NCBI RefSeq assembly: GCF_002077945.1 | Contig: NZ_LVYD01000070.1 | Location: forward strand, 1 to 64,000 | Direction of reading: 5' to 3' | Origin: Niastella vici | GTDB lineage: Bacteria > Bacteroidota > Bacteroidia > Chitinophagales > Chitinophagaceae | Length of the DNA: 64,000 nt | In this document: positions 25,572-35,982 of the stretch, piece by piece | How the letters are laid out: the number at the start of each line of letters is the position of its first letter | Numbering within the stretch: position 1 is the stretch's first letter | Position numbers and translations under genes: made by a program | Notes under the pieces: model-generated | Seen by the model: the letters and a program-made list of their open reading frames with translations, nothing else | Database searches by the model: none | What the model was told of the DNA's origin: nothing

Positions 25572-28187
25572 ATGAAGAAAACACTCTGGCAGCAGGCAAT
25601 GCCACATCTGGTATCCATTGCTATTTTTTTGATAGTAGCCCTCATCTTTAATAAACCGGCGCTGGAAGCTGACACCGTGATGAAGCAGGGTGATATTGCC
25701 AACTGGCAGGGCATGAGCCATCAGTCGTTTCAATATAAAGAAAAACATGGCCGCTTTCCGTTGTGGACAACCAACATGTATGGCGGTATGCCGGCTTACC
25801 AGATCGCCATGGACGGGCCGTGGACACCTCTTGGCTACATTGACGTGGTGCTGCAGCTGGGTTTGCCCAAACCCATCAACATATTCTTTTTGGCCTGTGT
25901 GTGTTTTTATATCCTGTGCATGTGCCTGCGTATTCGGCCCTGGGTGGCTGTTATTGGCGGGCTCGCATTTGCCTATAGTACCACCTTCCCCATTTTCATA
26001 GGCGCCGGGCACGATACACAAATGCTGGCGCTTGCTTATGCACCGGCCGTATTAGGCGGTATAATGCTTTTGTTCGATAAAAAATATCTCAGTGGGTTTG
26101 TTGTCACCGCAGTGTTCTCAGCCCTGCAAATCATTCAGGGACACCAGCAGGTAACTTATTACATGTTCCTCGTCATCGGCATTATGTCATTGTTCTTCCT
26201 CATACAGGGCATTCGTTCCGGAAAAGCCATGCAGCCATTGAAAGCGATAGGCCTGGCCGCGGTAGCCTGTATATTGGGTATTATGATCAATGCCGTTTCC
26301 CTGATGACCGTTTACGATTATGCGAAAGAATCAAAACGCAATGGCCAGCTGGTGATGGATAAAAAATCAGCTGCCAATGAGGTTATCAGCAACAATAAGA
26401 CAAAGGGCCTTAGCAAGTCGTACGCCTTTCAATGGAGCTATGGCGTAACCGAATCATTTACCCTTATGTTCCCCGGCGTTAGCGGTTATGGCAACCATGG
26501 CGGCGAAAGGGATGGCGACACCTACGTGTTCCCGCAGCTCGATGAAAATTCAAACGTAGCCAAATACGCCAATGAAAAACTGGGCTGGCCCGAAGAACAG
26601 GCTACCCGGTTAAGCGGCTATTTATACTGGGGCGATCAACCCTTTACCGCCGGCCCTATTTACCTGGGCGCCGTGGTATGTATGCTGTTCATTTTTTCAA
26701 TGGTATACCTCGATGGCAAACATAAATGGTGGATACTGACCGCCGGCATCCTCGGGATTTTACTGGCCCTGGGAAAACACTTCCCGGCTTTAAACTATTT
26801 CCTTTTCGATCACTTCCCGCTGTATAATAAATTCAGGGTGCCCACAATGGCATTGGAAATTACCGGTCTGGTGCTGCCCATAGGCGCTGCCCTGGGACTC
26901 GAAAAATTACTGTCAGATACCGTAATAGACCTGAAAAAAGTTAAACTGGCCGGCTTTATAACAGCCGGTGTATTTGTAGTGGCCGCCCTGCTGTATTTCA
27001 CCATGGATTACAGCAGTGAGAACAAACAACGCACCGCTGCCGTAACCCAGTTGATCAGCAGTCCCAACCCCAACAGGGCAGCCTTCGACTCCATTAACAA
27101 CGCCTTTGCGCCCATGGAAGACAATAAACTCTTTGAGGCGCTTCTTTTTCAGGCAAGGGCCGAACCAACAGCAGCAAAAGGTGTATTGACTGCCATGCGT
27201 AAAGACCGCCAGAGTGCCTTTGGCAGCGACATCATGCGTTCGCTGTTATTTGTACTGATCGCCGCAGGTCTTATATTCCTGTTTGTTTATAAACGCATCA
27301 ATGCACTGGTATTGCTGGCCGGGCTTGCACTGGTAACTGCTATTGACCTGTTGACGTTCGACAGCAAGTACCTGAATAAATTCAGTTACGGCAGCAAGGA
27401 AAACTATGAAGCGTCTGAGTTCCCCATGAGCGCTGCCGACCAGGCCATTCTGCAGGATAAAGACCCCAATTTCAGGGTTTTGAATACCACCGTTGGCGAT
27501 CCGTATACCCAGGATTCACGCACCTCCTATTATCATAAATCAATTGGCGGTTACCACCCGGCGCGTTTGGGTATTTATGACGACCTTATAGAATACCAGC
27601 TCAGTGGTTCGCCCAATATGGCGGTGTTCAACATGCTCAATACAAAATATTTCATTCAGCAAACTCAGCAGGGCGGCATGGTCGCTGTGCCCAACCCGAA
27701 TGCATTGGGTAATTGCTGGTTTGTGCAGCATGTGCAATATGTGAACAGCCCTGTTGAAGATATGAAGGCGCTTAACAATTTTAACCCGGCTGAAACAGCC
27801 ATCGTTGAAAATGCCTTTAAATCATCATTAGAGGGCGCTACACCAGCCGACAGCCTGGCCACCATTAAACAAACGGCTTTCGATAATGAGGACATTAAAT
27901 ACGAAAGCAATGCCACAGCGGCACATGTAGCCGTGTTCAGCGAGATCTTTTATAAAGACTGGAAAGCATACATCGATGGCAAGCCTGCACCTATTGCGAA
28001 GGCCGATTATGTGTTGCGCGCCCTGTTGGTACCTGCCGGCAAACACGCTATTGAATTCAAATTTGAGCCAAAAGTATACAATACGGGCAGCACCCTTACT
28101 ACCATTGCATCAGCGATACTCACTTTGCTGATTCTGGGTTACATTTTTTGGCTGGTGCGGCCGCTGATCGTTAAAAACAAAAAATAA
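25572..28187 (+). CDS. YfhO-family polytopic membrane protein
   Basis: The 871-aa inner-membrane protein has about 12-13 helices and a large extracytoplasmic C-terminal region, as in the YfhO family (GT-C-like proteins linked in Firmicutes to glycosylation of lipoteichoic acid). Features are a first helix at about 10-28, then the loop QGDIANWQGMSHQ (acidic, in the position of the GT-C metal/donor loop), NMYGGMPAYQ, repeated helices to about 585, a soluble beta-rich part (about 600-840; NMLNTKYFI is a typical family motif) and a final helix (about 843-863). Probably it transfers a sugar from a lipid carrier to a surface polymer. The next gene is a family-2 glycosyltransferase, separated by a hairpin. 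Confidence 0.88.
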   Translation: MKKTLWQQAMPHLVSIAIFLIVALIFNKPALEADTVMKQGDIANWQGMSHQSFQYKEKHGRFPLWTTNMYGGMPAYQIAMDGPWTPLGYIDVVLQLGLPKPINIFFLACVCFYILCMCLRIRPWVAVIGGLAFAYSTTFPIFIGAGHDTQMLALAYAPAVLGGIMLLFDKKYLSGFVVTAVFSALQIIQGHQQVTYYMFLVIGIMSLFFLIQGIRSGKAMQPLKAIGLAAVACILGIMINAVSLMTVYDYAKESKRNGQLVMDKKSAANEVISNNKTKGLSKSYAFQWSYGVTESFTLMFPGVSGYGNHGGERDGDTYVFPQLDENSNVAKYANEKLGWPEEQATRLSGYLYWGDQPFTAGPIYLGAVVCMLFIFSMVYLDGKHKWWILTAGILGILLALGKHFPALNYFLFDHFPLYNKFRVPTMALEITGLVLPIGAALGLEKLLSDTVIDLKKVKLAGFITAGVFVVAALLYFTMDYSSENKQRTAAVTQLISSPNPNRAAFDSINNAFAPMEDNKLFEALLFQARAEPTAAKGVLTAMRKDRQSAFGSDIMRSLLFVLIAAGLIFLFVYKRINALVLLAGLALVTAIDLLTFDSKYLNKFSYGSKENYEASEFPMSAADQAILQDKDPNFRVLNTTVGDPYTQDSRTSYYHKSIGGYHPARLGIYDDLIEYQLSGSPNMAVFNMLNTKYFIQQTQQGGMVAVPNPNALGNCWFVQHVQYVNSPVEDMKALNNFNPAETAIVENAFKSSLEGATPADSLATIKQTAFDNEDIKYESNATAAHVAVFSEIFYKDWKAYIDGKPAPIAKADYVLRALLVPAGKHAIEFKFEPKVYNTGSTLTTIASAILTLLILGYIFWLVRPLIVKNKK

Positions 28188-28201
28188 TATTGCATAGCAA
28201 C

Positions 28202-28240
28202 TAACAAATGTCGAAGTGAGGTTCACTTCGGCATTTGTTA
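28202..28240 (+). terminator. Hairpin between yfhO-like gene and GT2
   Basis: The arms 28202-28219 and 28223-28240 are complementary at 17 of 18 positions (the exception is a G-U pair) with a 3-nt loop. A T-rich, not pure, tail follows. It could terminate the upstream transcript or act as an attenuator, since the GT2 gene begins only 10 nt later. Confidence 0.65.
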
Positions 28241-28250
28241 TTAATTGAAC

Positions 28251-29189
28251 ATGTCAACACCGGATACCCATACAGGAATAGCCATAGTGATCATCACCTA
28301 TAACCGGCCTGGCGATGCGCTGGAACTGGCGCAGAACATCAGCCGGCTGCAACAGGTGACCACTTTGTGCAGTGAGGTTATTTTCGTGAATAACAAAAGC
28401 ACCGTATCGTATTCGGCGCTGGAAGCATTCATTGAACAAAACCCGCAAATTCCTTTCCGGTATTTTATAACCGACGAGAACCTGGGCGTTTCGCGCGGCC
28501 GCAATTTCGCCATTCAGCAAAGCACCGCCCCCTACCTGGTATTCCTCGACGATGACGCCCTGTTCCGGAACCTGGATGCCCTGCAATTTATTCCGCAGAT
28601 CTTTACGCAATCCGTATCAACAAACACTCAGCATGTAGGCATTATTTCGTTCAAGGTATATTACCATTCAACCGGCGAATTACAGCAAACCGCTTTCGCC
28701 CATAAACAATTTGAACGGCGTAAGACCTGGCATCATTTTGAAACCGCGTATTTTGTAGGCTGTGCGCATGCCATTCACCGCAACGTTTTTGATAAAACGG
28801 GTTATTATCCTGTCAATTTCTTTTATGGGATGGAAGAATACGACCTTAGCTACCGCGCTATAGATGCCGGTTTTAAGATCGTATATGACGACCGGGTGGT
28901 TATTGAACATAAAGAATCACCGCAGGGGCGGCTGCCCAATAAAGACAAGCTGCGGGGTATGTGGATGAATAAAAGCAAGGTGGCCTTTAAATTCCTGCCC
29001 CTGATCTATTTCTTCTCCACTGCATTTATGTGGAGTTTCGAATACCTGCGTAAAAGCGGTTATCATTTTCCGGGATGGCTGAAGGGATGGGCTGAAATAT
29101 TTCGTATTCCCTCCACCGAAAAAAGAACGCCCATCAATAAAAACGGCCTCTCCTATTTGAAAAAGGTGGAGGCCAGATTATGGTATTAA
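28251..29189 (+). CDS. Family 2 glycosyltransferase
   Basis: The 312-aa GT-A-fold glycosyltransferase starts with IAIVIITYNRP, the nucleotide-binding strand. ENLGVSRGRN follows, then the metal-binding DxD in VFLDDDALF (about 97-105) and a later acidic segment NFFYGMEEYDLSYR (about 188-201) that provides the acceptor base region. A C-terminal hydrophobic patch (about 243-265) could attach it to the membrane. Donor and acceptor are unknown. TTG at 28245 is in frame, but the ATG at 28251 is preferred. It follows the YfhO-like gene, a plausible functional partner in envelope glycan assembly. Confidence 0.9.
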   Translation: MSTPDTHTGIAIVIITYNRPGDALELAQNISRLQQVTTLCSEVIFVNNKSTVSYSALEAFIEQNPQIPFRYFITDENLGVSRGRNFAIQQSTAPYLVFLDDDALFRNLDALQFIPQIFTQSVSTNTQHVGIISFKVYYHSTGELQQTAFAHKQFERRKTWHHFETAYFVGCAHAIHRNVFDKTGYYPVNFFYGMEEYDLSYRAIDAGFKIVYDDRVVIEHKESPQGRLPNKDKLRGMWMNKSKVAFKFLPLIYFFSTAFMWSFEYLRKSGYHFPGWLKGWAEIFRIPSTEKRTPINKNGLSYLKKVEARLWY

Positions 29190-29280
29190 CGTGAATGGTG
29201 AATGGTCAAAGGTGAATAGCTCGTGAATTTTAAAATTAATAACGATCCTGCGCCACCACCTGAATTTTATTGACCACTGA

Positions 29281-30030
29281 CTATTTATAGCCAAACTTAC
29301 CCAAAAATTCTTCCTTACGGCGCGTAGCCACTTCAATCAGCGCTTCATCGCTCATTTCAATAAGCCCGCCGCGGCCCTTGTGGTATTTCTTTACAAAATT
29401 CAGGTTAATGATATGCGAGTTATGGATGCGGAAGAAAATATCGGCCGGCAATATTTCTTCATATTCCTTGATGATGCGCGATGAAATAAATTTCTGATTA
29501 TCGTTGGTATGCACATAGGTATAACCGCCTTTGGCTTCAAAACGAATGATCTCCGACAACTGAACAAATACCAGTCCGTCGTTATTGGGCAGGGCGATCT
29601 TTTGCAGGGAAGAATTCGGTTTATTGATATTGAACAGCAGGTTCTGCAACTGCACGTTTATATTCTTTACCCTGATGCGTTCTTTTGCTTTTATAACGGC
29701 GGTTTTCAATTCGTCGATGCTTACCGGTTTTAACAGGTAGTCAAGCGCACTGTACTTGAATGCTTTCAGCGTATAGGCATCAAAGGCGGTAATGAAAATA
29801 ATTTCAAAATCGATCGGCATGATCCTGTCGAGCAGGTCGAAGGCATTTCCATGTGGCATTTCAATATCCAGGAATACCAGATCGGGGCGTTTTTCAGCAA
29901 TCAGCGGCATAGCAGTTTCGGCGCTTACGGCCTCGCCGGTTATCCGCACATCAGGGCACGATTCGGCAAGCAATCCCTGTAAAATGCGGATGTTTTTGGG
30001 TTCGTCGTCTACAATTAAAGCGTTAATCAT
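29281..30030 (-). CDS. LytTR-family response regulator
   Basis: The 249-aa protein has a receiver domain (1-120) with acidic pair Asp8/Asp9, phospho-acceptor Asp55 in LVFLDIEMP, Thr in ITAFD and Lys in LLKPVS. A LytTR DNA-binding domain (about 145-249; FEAKGGYTYVHTND, FFRIHNSHIINLNFV) follows. It is the natural partner of LytS-type kinases, and three such kinases end 150 bp upstream on the same strand. No other response regulator is in the window, so one regulator probably serves all three. Its own -7-like box lies 4 nt before the ATG, so it may also be transcribed independently of the kinases. Confidence 0.94.
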   Translation of the reverse strand: MINALIVDDEPKNIRILQGLLAESCPDVRITGEAVSAETAMPLIAEKRPDLVFLDIEMPHGNAFDLLDRIMPIDFEIIFITAFDAYTLKAFKYSALDYLLKPVSIDELKTAVIKAKERIRVKNINVQLQNLLFNINKPNSSLQKIALPNNDGLVFVQLSEIIRFEAKGGYTYVHTNDNQKFISSRIIKEYEEILPADIFFRIHNSHIINLNFVKKYHKGRGGLIEMSDEALIEVATRRKEEFLGKFGYK

Positions 30031-30034
30031 ACCG

Positions 30035-30042
30035 CAAAGAAA
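30035..30042 (-). promoter_or_regulatory. -7-like box 4 nt before the LytTR gene
   Basis: On the minus strand TTTCTTTG is followed by CGGT and the ATG at 30030. It fits TAnnTTTG except at the second base. The tight spacing predicts a leaderless or near-leaderless transcript. Confidence 0.4.
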
Positions 30043-30180
30043 GAGAATATATTAAATTATGGCGAATCTTATTGTCACGGATGTCCCCAAGAAATTGTGA
30101 AAATTTACTTATTGTACCCTGACAACCATCTATTTTTAACCATATGAACCCCTGCAGGGCCGGGTTTATTTTTTATAGTG

Positions 30181-33066
30181 TTATAACACCGGGAAACTGA
30201 TGGTCACCCTTGTACCCAGTGCCACCCCGTTACCAGCTTCCAGGTCCTCTATCTGCATGGTGATCTTTTGCTCATGCTCTTTGTTGTACATAGTGATGCG
30301 GTCGGCCGTCAGCGATAAGCCTTTCGACTGGTAATTGATGGGTGTAATGCTTTTGTATTCCATAGCCGCCCTGCGTCCTATCCCGTTATCTTCCACCACA
30401 CAAACCAGGTGATCGCCCACCCGTTTTACGGTAATGGTAACCTTGCCGTTTTTATCGCGGCGGTAACGCAACCCATGCCGTACGCTGTTCTCCACAAAGG
30501 GTTGCAATATCATTGGGGGTATATAATGTTCGGCAGGGTCTACATTTTTGTCAATAGCAACCGACCAGGTGAATGCATTTTCCAAACGTGTTTTTTCCAG
30601 CTCCAGGTAATTGGAAAGGTAATCCAGCTCTTCTTCCAGGCTGATCTCGGGTTTTGAAGAAAAGTCAAGCGTTTGCCTGATGAGCCGTGAGAACCCCGAA
30701 ATGAATTTGTTGGCCCCGGTCACATCGGAGTCCATCACATATTGCTGAATGGAGTTTAAACTGTTGAAGATAAAATGCGGGTTCATCTGTGCCTTACGCG
30801 ATAGCTGCTCCAGCTCGCTGATGCGTTTGCTGATGGCTGTTTTTTCCTGCTCCCGTTTACGAATGCGGCGGATAATGAACCATACCAGCAAACCGGTTCC
30901 CGATATAAACAGCAGCCCTATCAATATGCGGAACCAGTTGCGTTCGTACAACCGCTTATCGATGGTAAAGCTGGCCGTCAGCAGCTGGCTATGCACATCG
31001 AACTTATTAATGGCCTGCAGCTGCAACAGATAATCGCCCGAAGGTAAGGTGGGATAGCTTAAGAAAGTTTCCCGGGTCTCCTGCCAGGCAGTATCGAGCC
31101 CCAGCAACCGGTACCGGTACCGGATATCCCCGTTCGATTTGTAGGAAATACCCACATAATCGAACCGCAACCCGTTCTTGTTATGGGCTATCAGGGCCGG
31201 CAGGCTATCTACCGGGCAACTGGCACCGCCAATGGTTACATCGGTGAAGTACAGATCGCAATGCGACTGGTTAATGATCTTTTGTTCATCAAAAAAAGTA
31301 ATGCCTTCCGGCGTTCCAACAAATACTTTATTACTATCAACATACAGGGCATTTACAATATCGGTGGCGAGGCCGTCACTGGTAGTATATTTTGTGATGG
31401 GCATACCCGGCTGGCTGATGTTGATCTTATTGATCCCTTTATCGGTGCCCGCCCATAAATGATTTCCCTCTAAAAACAGGGCGCGGCATACATTACTCGA
31501 CAGTCCATTATGCCGGTTAATGGTGGCCACTACCCGGCCATCCTTATAGCCTACAATACCATCGCCATATGTGCCGATCCACAAAACCCCGGCAACATCC
31601 GGTTGTATAGCGGTGATGCGTGTTTGAAGCGCCAGCGTTTTTTCACCCAGAAATTGCATGCCCCCATCAGGAAGGCGGCAATACAACCCGTTCAGGGTGC
31701 CAATATAAACGGTATCATGACTGGCAAATACCGAGGTTGACCGGCCTTTCCATAACGAATCCGAAATTTTCCAGGTACGGGCATCAATTTTAAATACATA
31801 ATCCTTTCCAGCCACATACAATTTATCACCGTTAAGGCACAGGCCCTTCACAACCAGGAAAGGTATTTCAGCTTGCTTTTTAAAGTCTTCGCCCATTTTA
31901 TATAACACCGAGCTGGAACCGCAGATGAGGTTCTTTTCCTTATAAACAAGAATGGCATATACAGGATCGGTGCCGGTAAATTTTTGCACAAAAATATTCC
32001 CTTTTTCAAACCTTCCTGTTTTCGCGTTGAACCGGAATAAGATGTTGACCTCTGTACCCGCTAAAACGGTTTCCCCATACCGGGTAAGGGTAAAAACCTG
32101 AGCCGGCATATTGTCTCGTTTCAGCTTTACATTCGAAACAAACAGCGAGCTTAACTTATACAACCCATGGCCTAATGTACCGAACCAGAAATTGCCTTCG
32201 TAATCTTTTAGCATACTGCTTACCGGCAATCCCTGTAAAAAATAACGGGTACTATCAGTTCCTTTCAGGTTATAGATCGCAGCGCCACTGGTGCAACATT
32301 CTCCTACCAGGCTGTCATCAATAATGGCAAACCTGATATGGTCTTTTCTATGCTGCAGGGAAAGCATTTTTTTCTGCTCAAAAAATACCTTCTCTTCCCT
32401 TTGCCAATAACTGCAACTTACCAGCAAGCGGGCATCCATGGCAAAGTATATGAAATGCTTATCCCTGAACGGAACACCTTCTTTAAAGGTAAAACGGCCC
32501 TTGCGGTAATCATAGAGCTTGTTGTTTGCCAATATCCTGAACCCATCATCTTCGCGTGCGCAAATGGTGTTTATCCAGGGCATCGGTTGTGAATCGATGG
32601 TATCAATTTCCGACACCCGGCCGCTTGTTTCAACCAGATGCAATTTTTTGCTTTGTATCAGAATATTTCCGGCTTTATCCTCTGCAAAGCGGATCACAAA
32701 ATCGTCGGGGTGAATACGCCGCAGTACAGGATCATTATCGGGGGAGTGGATCTTTCCTTTGTAGTAATAACAAACAGCCCTTTTGAACGGGGCTATCCAA
32801 ACCCGGCCTTTTGAATCGGCAAACAATTGAACGATCTCATTATCGGGCAGGCCATCTTCGCGGGTGAAATTTTTGAAATGGGTACCATCGAACCGGCATA
32901 AACCGGTTTCAGTGCCAAACCACATGAAACCGGCTGCATCCTGCACCATACAATATACGGTTGAACCGGCCAGCCCATCCTTACTTTCGTAATGGGTGTA
33001 ACCAGATTCCTGGCCAAAAAGCAAACCAGGCAACACAACCAGAACCGTATATAAAAACAATCTCAT
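30181..33066 (-). CDS. Two-component sensor kinase HK1 (Reg_prop / Y_Y_Y / LytS-type)
   Basis: The 961-aa membrane sensor has a signal peptide (1-18, ending LLFGQ) and a periplasmic region of Reg_prop repeats forming two seven-bladed propellers (about 25-600; typical blades GFMWFGTETGLCRFDG and HLWAGTDKGINKI). A Y_Y_Y domain (about 625-700; RYRYRLLGLDTAWQET), one transmembrane helix (711-734), and a LytS-type His_kinase domain complete it. Key residues: His764 in NPHFIFNSLN, Asn860 in PFVENS, Asp893 in EDNGIG. It has no receiver or AraC domain, so it is a classical split system and not a one-piece hybrid regulator. Last of three tandem paralogues and closest to the LytTR gene. Such sensors usually respond to glycans or other envelope cues; the signal is unknown. 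Confidence 0.93.
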   Translation of the reverse strand: MRLFLYTVLVVLPGLLFGQESGYTHYESKDGLAGSTVYCMVQDAAGFMWFGTETGLCRFDGTHFKNFTREDGLPDNEIVQLFADSKGRVWIAPFKRAVCYYYKGKIHSPDNDPVLRRIHPDDFVIRFAEDKAGNILIQSKKLHLVETSGRVSEIDTIDSQPMPWINTICAREDDGFRILANNKLYDYRKGRFTFKEGVPFRDKHFIYFAMDARLLVSCSYWQREEKVFFEQKKMLSLQHRKDHIRFAIIDDSLVGECCTSGAAIYNLKGTDSTRYFLQGLPVSSMLKDYEGNFWFGTLGHGLYKLSSLFVSNVKLKRDNMPAQVFTLTRYGETVLAGTEVNILFRFNAKTGRFEKGNIFVQKFTGTDPVYAILVYKEKNLICGSSSVLYKMGEDFKKQAEIPFLVVKGLCLNGDKLYVAGKDYVFKIDARTWKISDSLWKGRSTSVFASHDTVYIGTLNGLYCRLPDGGMQFLGEKTLALQTRITAIQPDVAGVLWIGTYGDGIVGYKDGRVVATINRHNGLSSNVCRALFLEGNHLWAGTDKGINKINISQPGMPITKYTTSDGLATDIVNALYVDSNKVFVGTPEGITFFDEQKIINQSHCDLYFTDVTIGGASCPVDSLPALIAHNKNGLRFDYVGISYKSNGDIRYRYRLLGLDTAWQETRETFLSYPTLPSGDYLLQLQAINKFDVHSQLLTASFTIDKRLYERNWFRILIGLLFISGTGLLVWFIIRRIRKREQEKTAISKRISELEQLSRKAQMNPHFIFNSLNSIQQYVMDSDVTGANKFISGFSRLIRQTLDFSSKPEISLEEELDYLSNYLELEKTRLENAFTWSVAIDKNVDPAEHYIPPMILQPFVENSVRHGLRYRRDKNGKVTITVKRVGDHLVCVVEDNGIGRRAAMEYKSITPINYQSKGLSLTADRITMYNKEHEQKITMQIEDLEAGNGVALGTRVTISFPVL

Positions 33067-33075
33067 AGGTATGTA

Positions 33076-35973
33076 TTAAAACACCGGAAAACTGATGGTC
33101 ACCCTGGTACCCAGTGGCGCTTGCTCATCGTTTTCCAGGTCATCTATCCGCATGGTGATCTTTTGCTCATGCTCCTGGTTGAACATGGTAATACGGTCGG
33201 CAGTCAGCGACAATCCCTTCGATTGGTAGTTGATAGGCGAAACACTTTTATATTGCATCGCCGCTTTGCGCCCCACCCCGTTATCTTCCACTATACATAC
33301 CAGGTGGTTATTTTCCCTTTTTACGATTATGGTCACCAGGCCGTTCTTATCGCGCCGGAACCGCAATCCATGCCGCACACTGTTCTCTACAAAAGGCTGC
33401 AGGATCATCGGCGGTAAATAATGATCCGAAGGCTCAACCCCTTCTTCAATGATCACCGACCAGGAGAAAGTATTTTCCAACCGCGTTCTTTCTATCTCCA
33501 GGTAATTGCTCAGGTAATCCAGCTCTTCTTCCAAACTGATCTCTGGTTTCGAAGAAAAGTCAAGTGTTTGTCTTATCAACCGCGAAAAACCGGAGATGAA
33601 TTTGTTGGCCCCGGCCACATCAGTATCCATCACATATTGCTGAATGGAATTCAAACTGTTGAAAATAAAATGCGGGTTCATCTGTGCCTTGCGCGACAGC
33701 TGCTCCAGCTCGCTGATGCGTTTGCTCATGGCTGTTTTTTCCTGCTCCCGTTTACGAATGCGCCGGATGATCAACAATACCACCACACCGGTAACAGCCA
33801 GGAATAAAACGCCCAGCAATATACGGAACCAGGTTCGTTCATACAAAAGCTGATCAATGGTGAACCGGGCTGTCAGCAACTGACTTCGTACGTCGAACTT
33901 ATTTATGGCCTGTAATTGCAATTCATAATCGCCTGAAGGCAAGGCAGGATAGCTTAAAAAGGTCTCTCTTGTTTCCTTCCAGTTACTGTCGAGGCCAAGC
34001 AACCGGTAGCGGTACCGGATATCGCCACCCGATTTAAAGGAAATACCTACGTAATTGAATTGTATGCTGTTCTTATTATGCGGAATACTGAACGGTGCAT
34101 CGGTCGGATAATAAGTTGTTCCCGCTACGGCAATATCTACAAACCGCATCACGCATTGCGACTGGCTACCAATTTTATCTTCCTCAAAGAACGTGATGCC
34201 TTCCGGTGTACCCACAAATACTTTTTTACCGGCTTCGTACACCGAATTAATGATATCCGACGCAAGGCCGTCGCTCATCGAATACTTATCGATGTGATAT
34301 CCAGGTTGCAGTACGCTTACTTTACATAATCCCTTATCGGTTCCCACCCATAATTTGCCATTATCATAAAACAGGGTGCGGGTGAAATTACTCGCCAGCC
34401 CATTCTGCCGGGTTATTTGATGTACCAGCCCGTCATTGCGCAAGCCAATGAGTCCGAGGCCGCTGGTAGCTACCCAAACAATATGATTGGCATCTTCCCG
34501 CACGGCCGCAATGCGCCCCTGCAGGGCCTTTATTTTTTCACCCAGGTATTGCACCTGTTTATCGGGGGTAATGCGGTACAAACCCGCCAGGGTGCCAATA
34601 TAAATGGTATCATTATTTGAAAATAAACAGGTAGCCCGTTGCGGCCAAATGGTATCAACTATATTTAATGTCTTTGGCTCAATTTCCAACACGTTCTTAT
34701 CAGTGGCAACCAGCAGCATGTTCTTATGCCGGCGCATTTCTTTTATCGAAAGATTATACACCACTTTTATAATATTTGAATTTCGGGCAAATGGCGGTTT
34801 TACTTTAAATAATGAACCACCGGTACCAATGATCACCAGGCTATCGCTCCATTCAATAATGTTGAGGCGGGGTGTTGAGCAATACCAGACAAAAGCCGGC
34901 CGGCCGGCCAAAGTACCACCGGGCGCAAATTGCCTGAACACATCCCAGGAAAATTTTGAAATATTCCAATCTTTGCTGGCCATTTTTTCGGGCAAAAAGT
35001 CATCGGGCCTGTTCACCGGATTGGGTACATTCAATACCCCTGCGGCATTAAGCCGGTACACCCCTTTTCCAAATGTTGTGAACCACAGGCTGCCTTCCGA
35101 ATCTTTCATCATGTTCGACACTACCAGATCGGGCAGATACTGGCGTACACTATCCAGGTTCTCCCGGTCATATACAAATGCACCGAACCGAAAATTTACG
35201 CCCAGGTAGCGGTCGTCGAGTACTGCCAGGAAGTAACTCTCTTTTCCATATTTAAACCTGAATTGCTGCACTTTTTTATCCGGCATCGAAAGCAGCGATA
35301 TGGTATCAAAATTTCGCCGCCACGCCAGCGTTTCACCCCTGATTGCCATGTTGCCGAAATGATACAGGGTATAATCAAGCGTTTTCCATAAGGCAAACCG
35401 GTTTTCCTGAAAAATATAAACATTATTATCTACCGCCACCCAAAAACCACCTGCGTTGCGGCGTGCTATCGTAGATATATACCCCAATGGTTTATTACCA
35501 ATGGTGAATATGGAACTTACTTTACCATTGCTTTGGACAATATGCAATATCGACCTTTCCTGCATCAGGATATTGCCCTCATTATCTTCGGTAAAGCGGT
35601 AGATATTATCGCTTATGCGCAGTTTCTTTAGCAGGGAATCATTTTCGCTGGTATGAATAACGCCCTTATAATAATAGCAAACCGTTTTTCTCCAGGGAGT
35701 AAACCAAACCCGGCCTTTTGAATCGGCAAACAATTGAATGATCTCGTTATCGGGCAGGCCATCTTCTGTGGTAAAATTCCTGAAATGAGTGCCATCGAAA
35801 CGGCTTAACCCGGTTTCGGTACCAAACCACATAAAGCCATCCCGGTCCTGCGCTATGCAATACACCGTTGCGCTGGGCAGCCCATCCTTGCCGTCGTAAT
35901 GGGTGTAGCCATACTCCTGGCCCAATAGCCAACCAGGCAGGCAGACAAGAACTGTATATAAAAACAATCTCAT
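33076..35973 (-). CDS. Two-component sensor kinase HK2 (paralogue of HK1 and HK3)
   Basis: The 965-aa protein has the same plan as its neighbours: signal peptide nearly identical to HK1 (MRLFLYTVLV), Reg_prop propellers, Y_Y_Y domain, one helix, and LytS-type kinase (His768 in NPHFIFNSLN, Asn in PFVENS, EDNGVG). Its middle sensor region (about 200-430) differs most from the others and has an extra stretch (ARNSNIIKVVYNLSIKEMRR), suggesting a different ligand. In the dimerisation part it carries its own variants (DTDVAG, EIERTRLENT), while its ATP-binding part matches HK3. Spacers to both neighbours are the same 9 nt. Kinase motifs are complete, so all three should be active. Confidence 0.93.
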   Translation of the reverse strand: MRLFLYTVLVCLPGWLLGQEYGYTHYDGKDGLPSATVYCIAQDRDGFMWFGTETGLSRFDGTHFRNFTTEDGLPDNEIIQLFADSKGRVWFTPWRKTVCYYYKGVIHTSENDSLLKKLRISDNIYRFTEDNEGNILMQERSILHIVQSNGKVSSIFTIGNKPLGYISTIARRNAGGFWVAVDNNVYIFQENRFALWKTLDYTLYHFGNMAIRGETLAWRRNFDTISLLSMPDKKVQQFRFKYGKESYFLAVLDDRYLGVNFRFGAFVYDRENLDSVRQYLPDLVVSNMMKDSEGSLWFTTFGKGVYRLNAAGVLNVPNPVNRPDDFLPEKMASKDWNISKFSWDVFRQFAPGGTLAGRPAFVWYCSTPRLNIIEWSDSLVIIGTGGSLFKVKPPFARNSNIIKVVYNLSIKEMRRHKNMLLVATDKNVLEIEPKTLNIVDTIWPQRATCLFSNNDTIYIGTLAGLYRITPDKQVQYLGEKIKALQGRIAAVREDANHIVWVATSGLGLIGLRNDGLVHQITRQNGLASNFTRTLFYDNGKLWVGTDKGLCKVSVLQPGYHIDKYSMSDGLASDIINSVYEAGKKVFVGTPEGITFFEEDKIGSQSQCVMRFVDIAVAGTTYYPTDAPFSIPHNKNSIQFNYVGISFKSGGDIRYRYRLLGLDSNWKETRETFLSYPALPSGDYELQLQAINKFDVRSQLLTARFTIDQLLYERTWFRILLGVLFLAVTGVVVLLIIRRIRKREQEKTAMSKRISELEQLSRKAQMNPHFIFNSLNSIQQYVMDTDVAGANKFISGFSRLIRQTLDFSSKPEISLEEELDYLSNYLEIERTRLENTFSWSVIIEEGVEPSDHYLPPMILQPFVENSVRHGLRFRRDKNGLVTIIVKRENNHLVCIVEDNGVGRKAAMQYKSVSPINYQSKGLSLTADRITMFNQEHEQKITMRIDDLENDEQAPLGTRVTISFPVF

Positions 35974-35982
35974 AGGTATGTA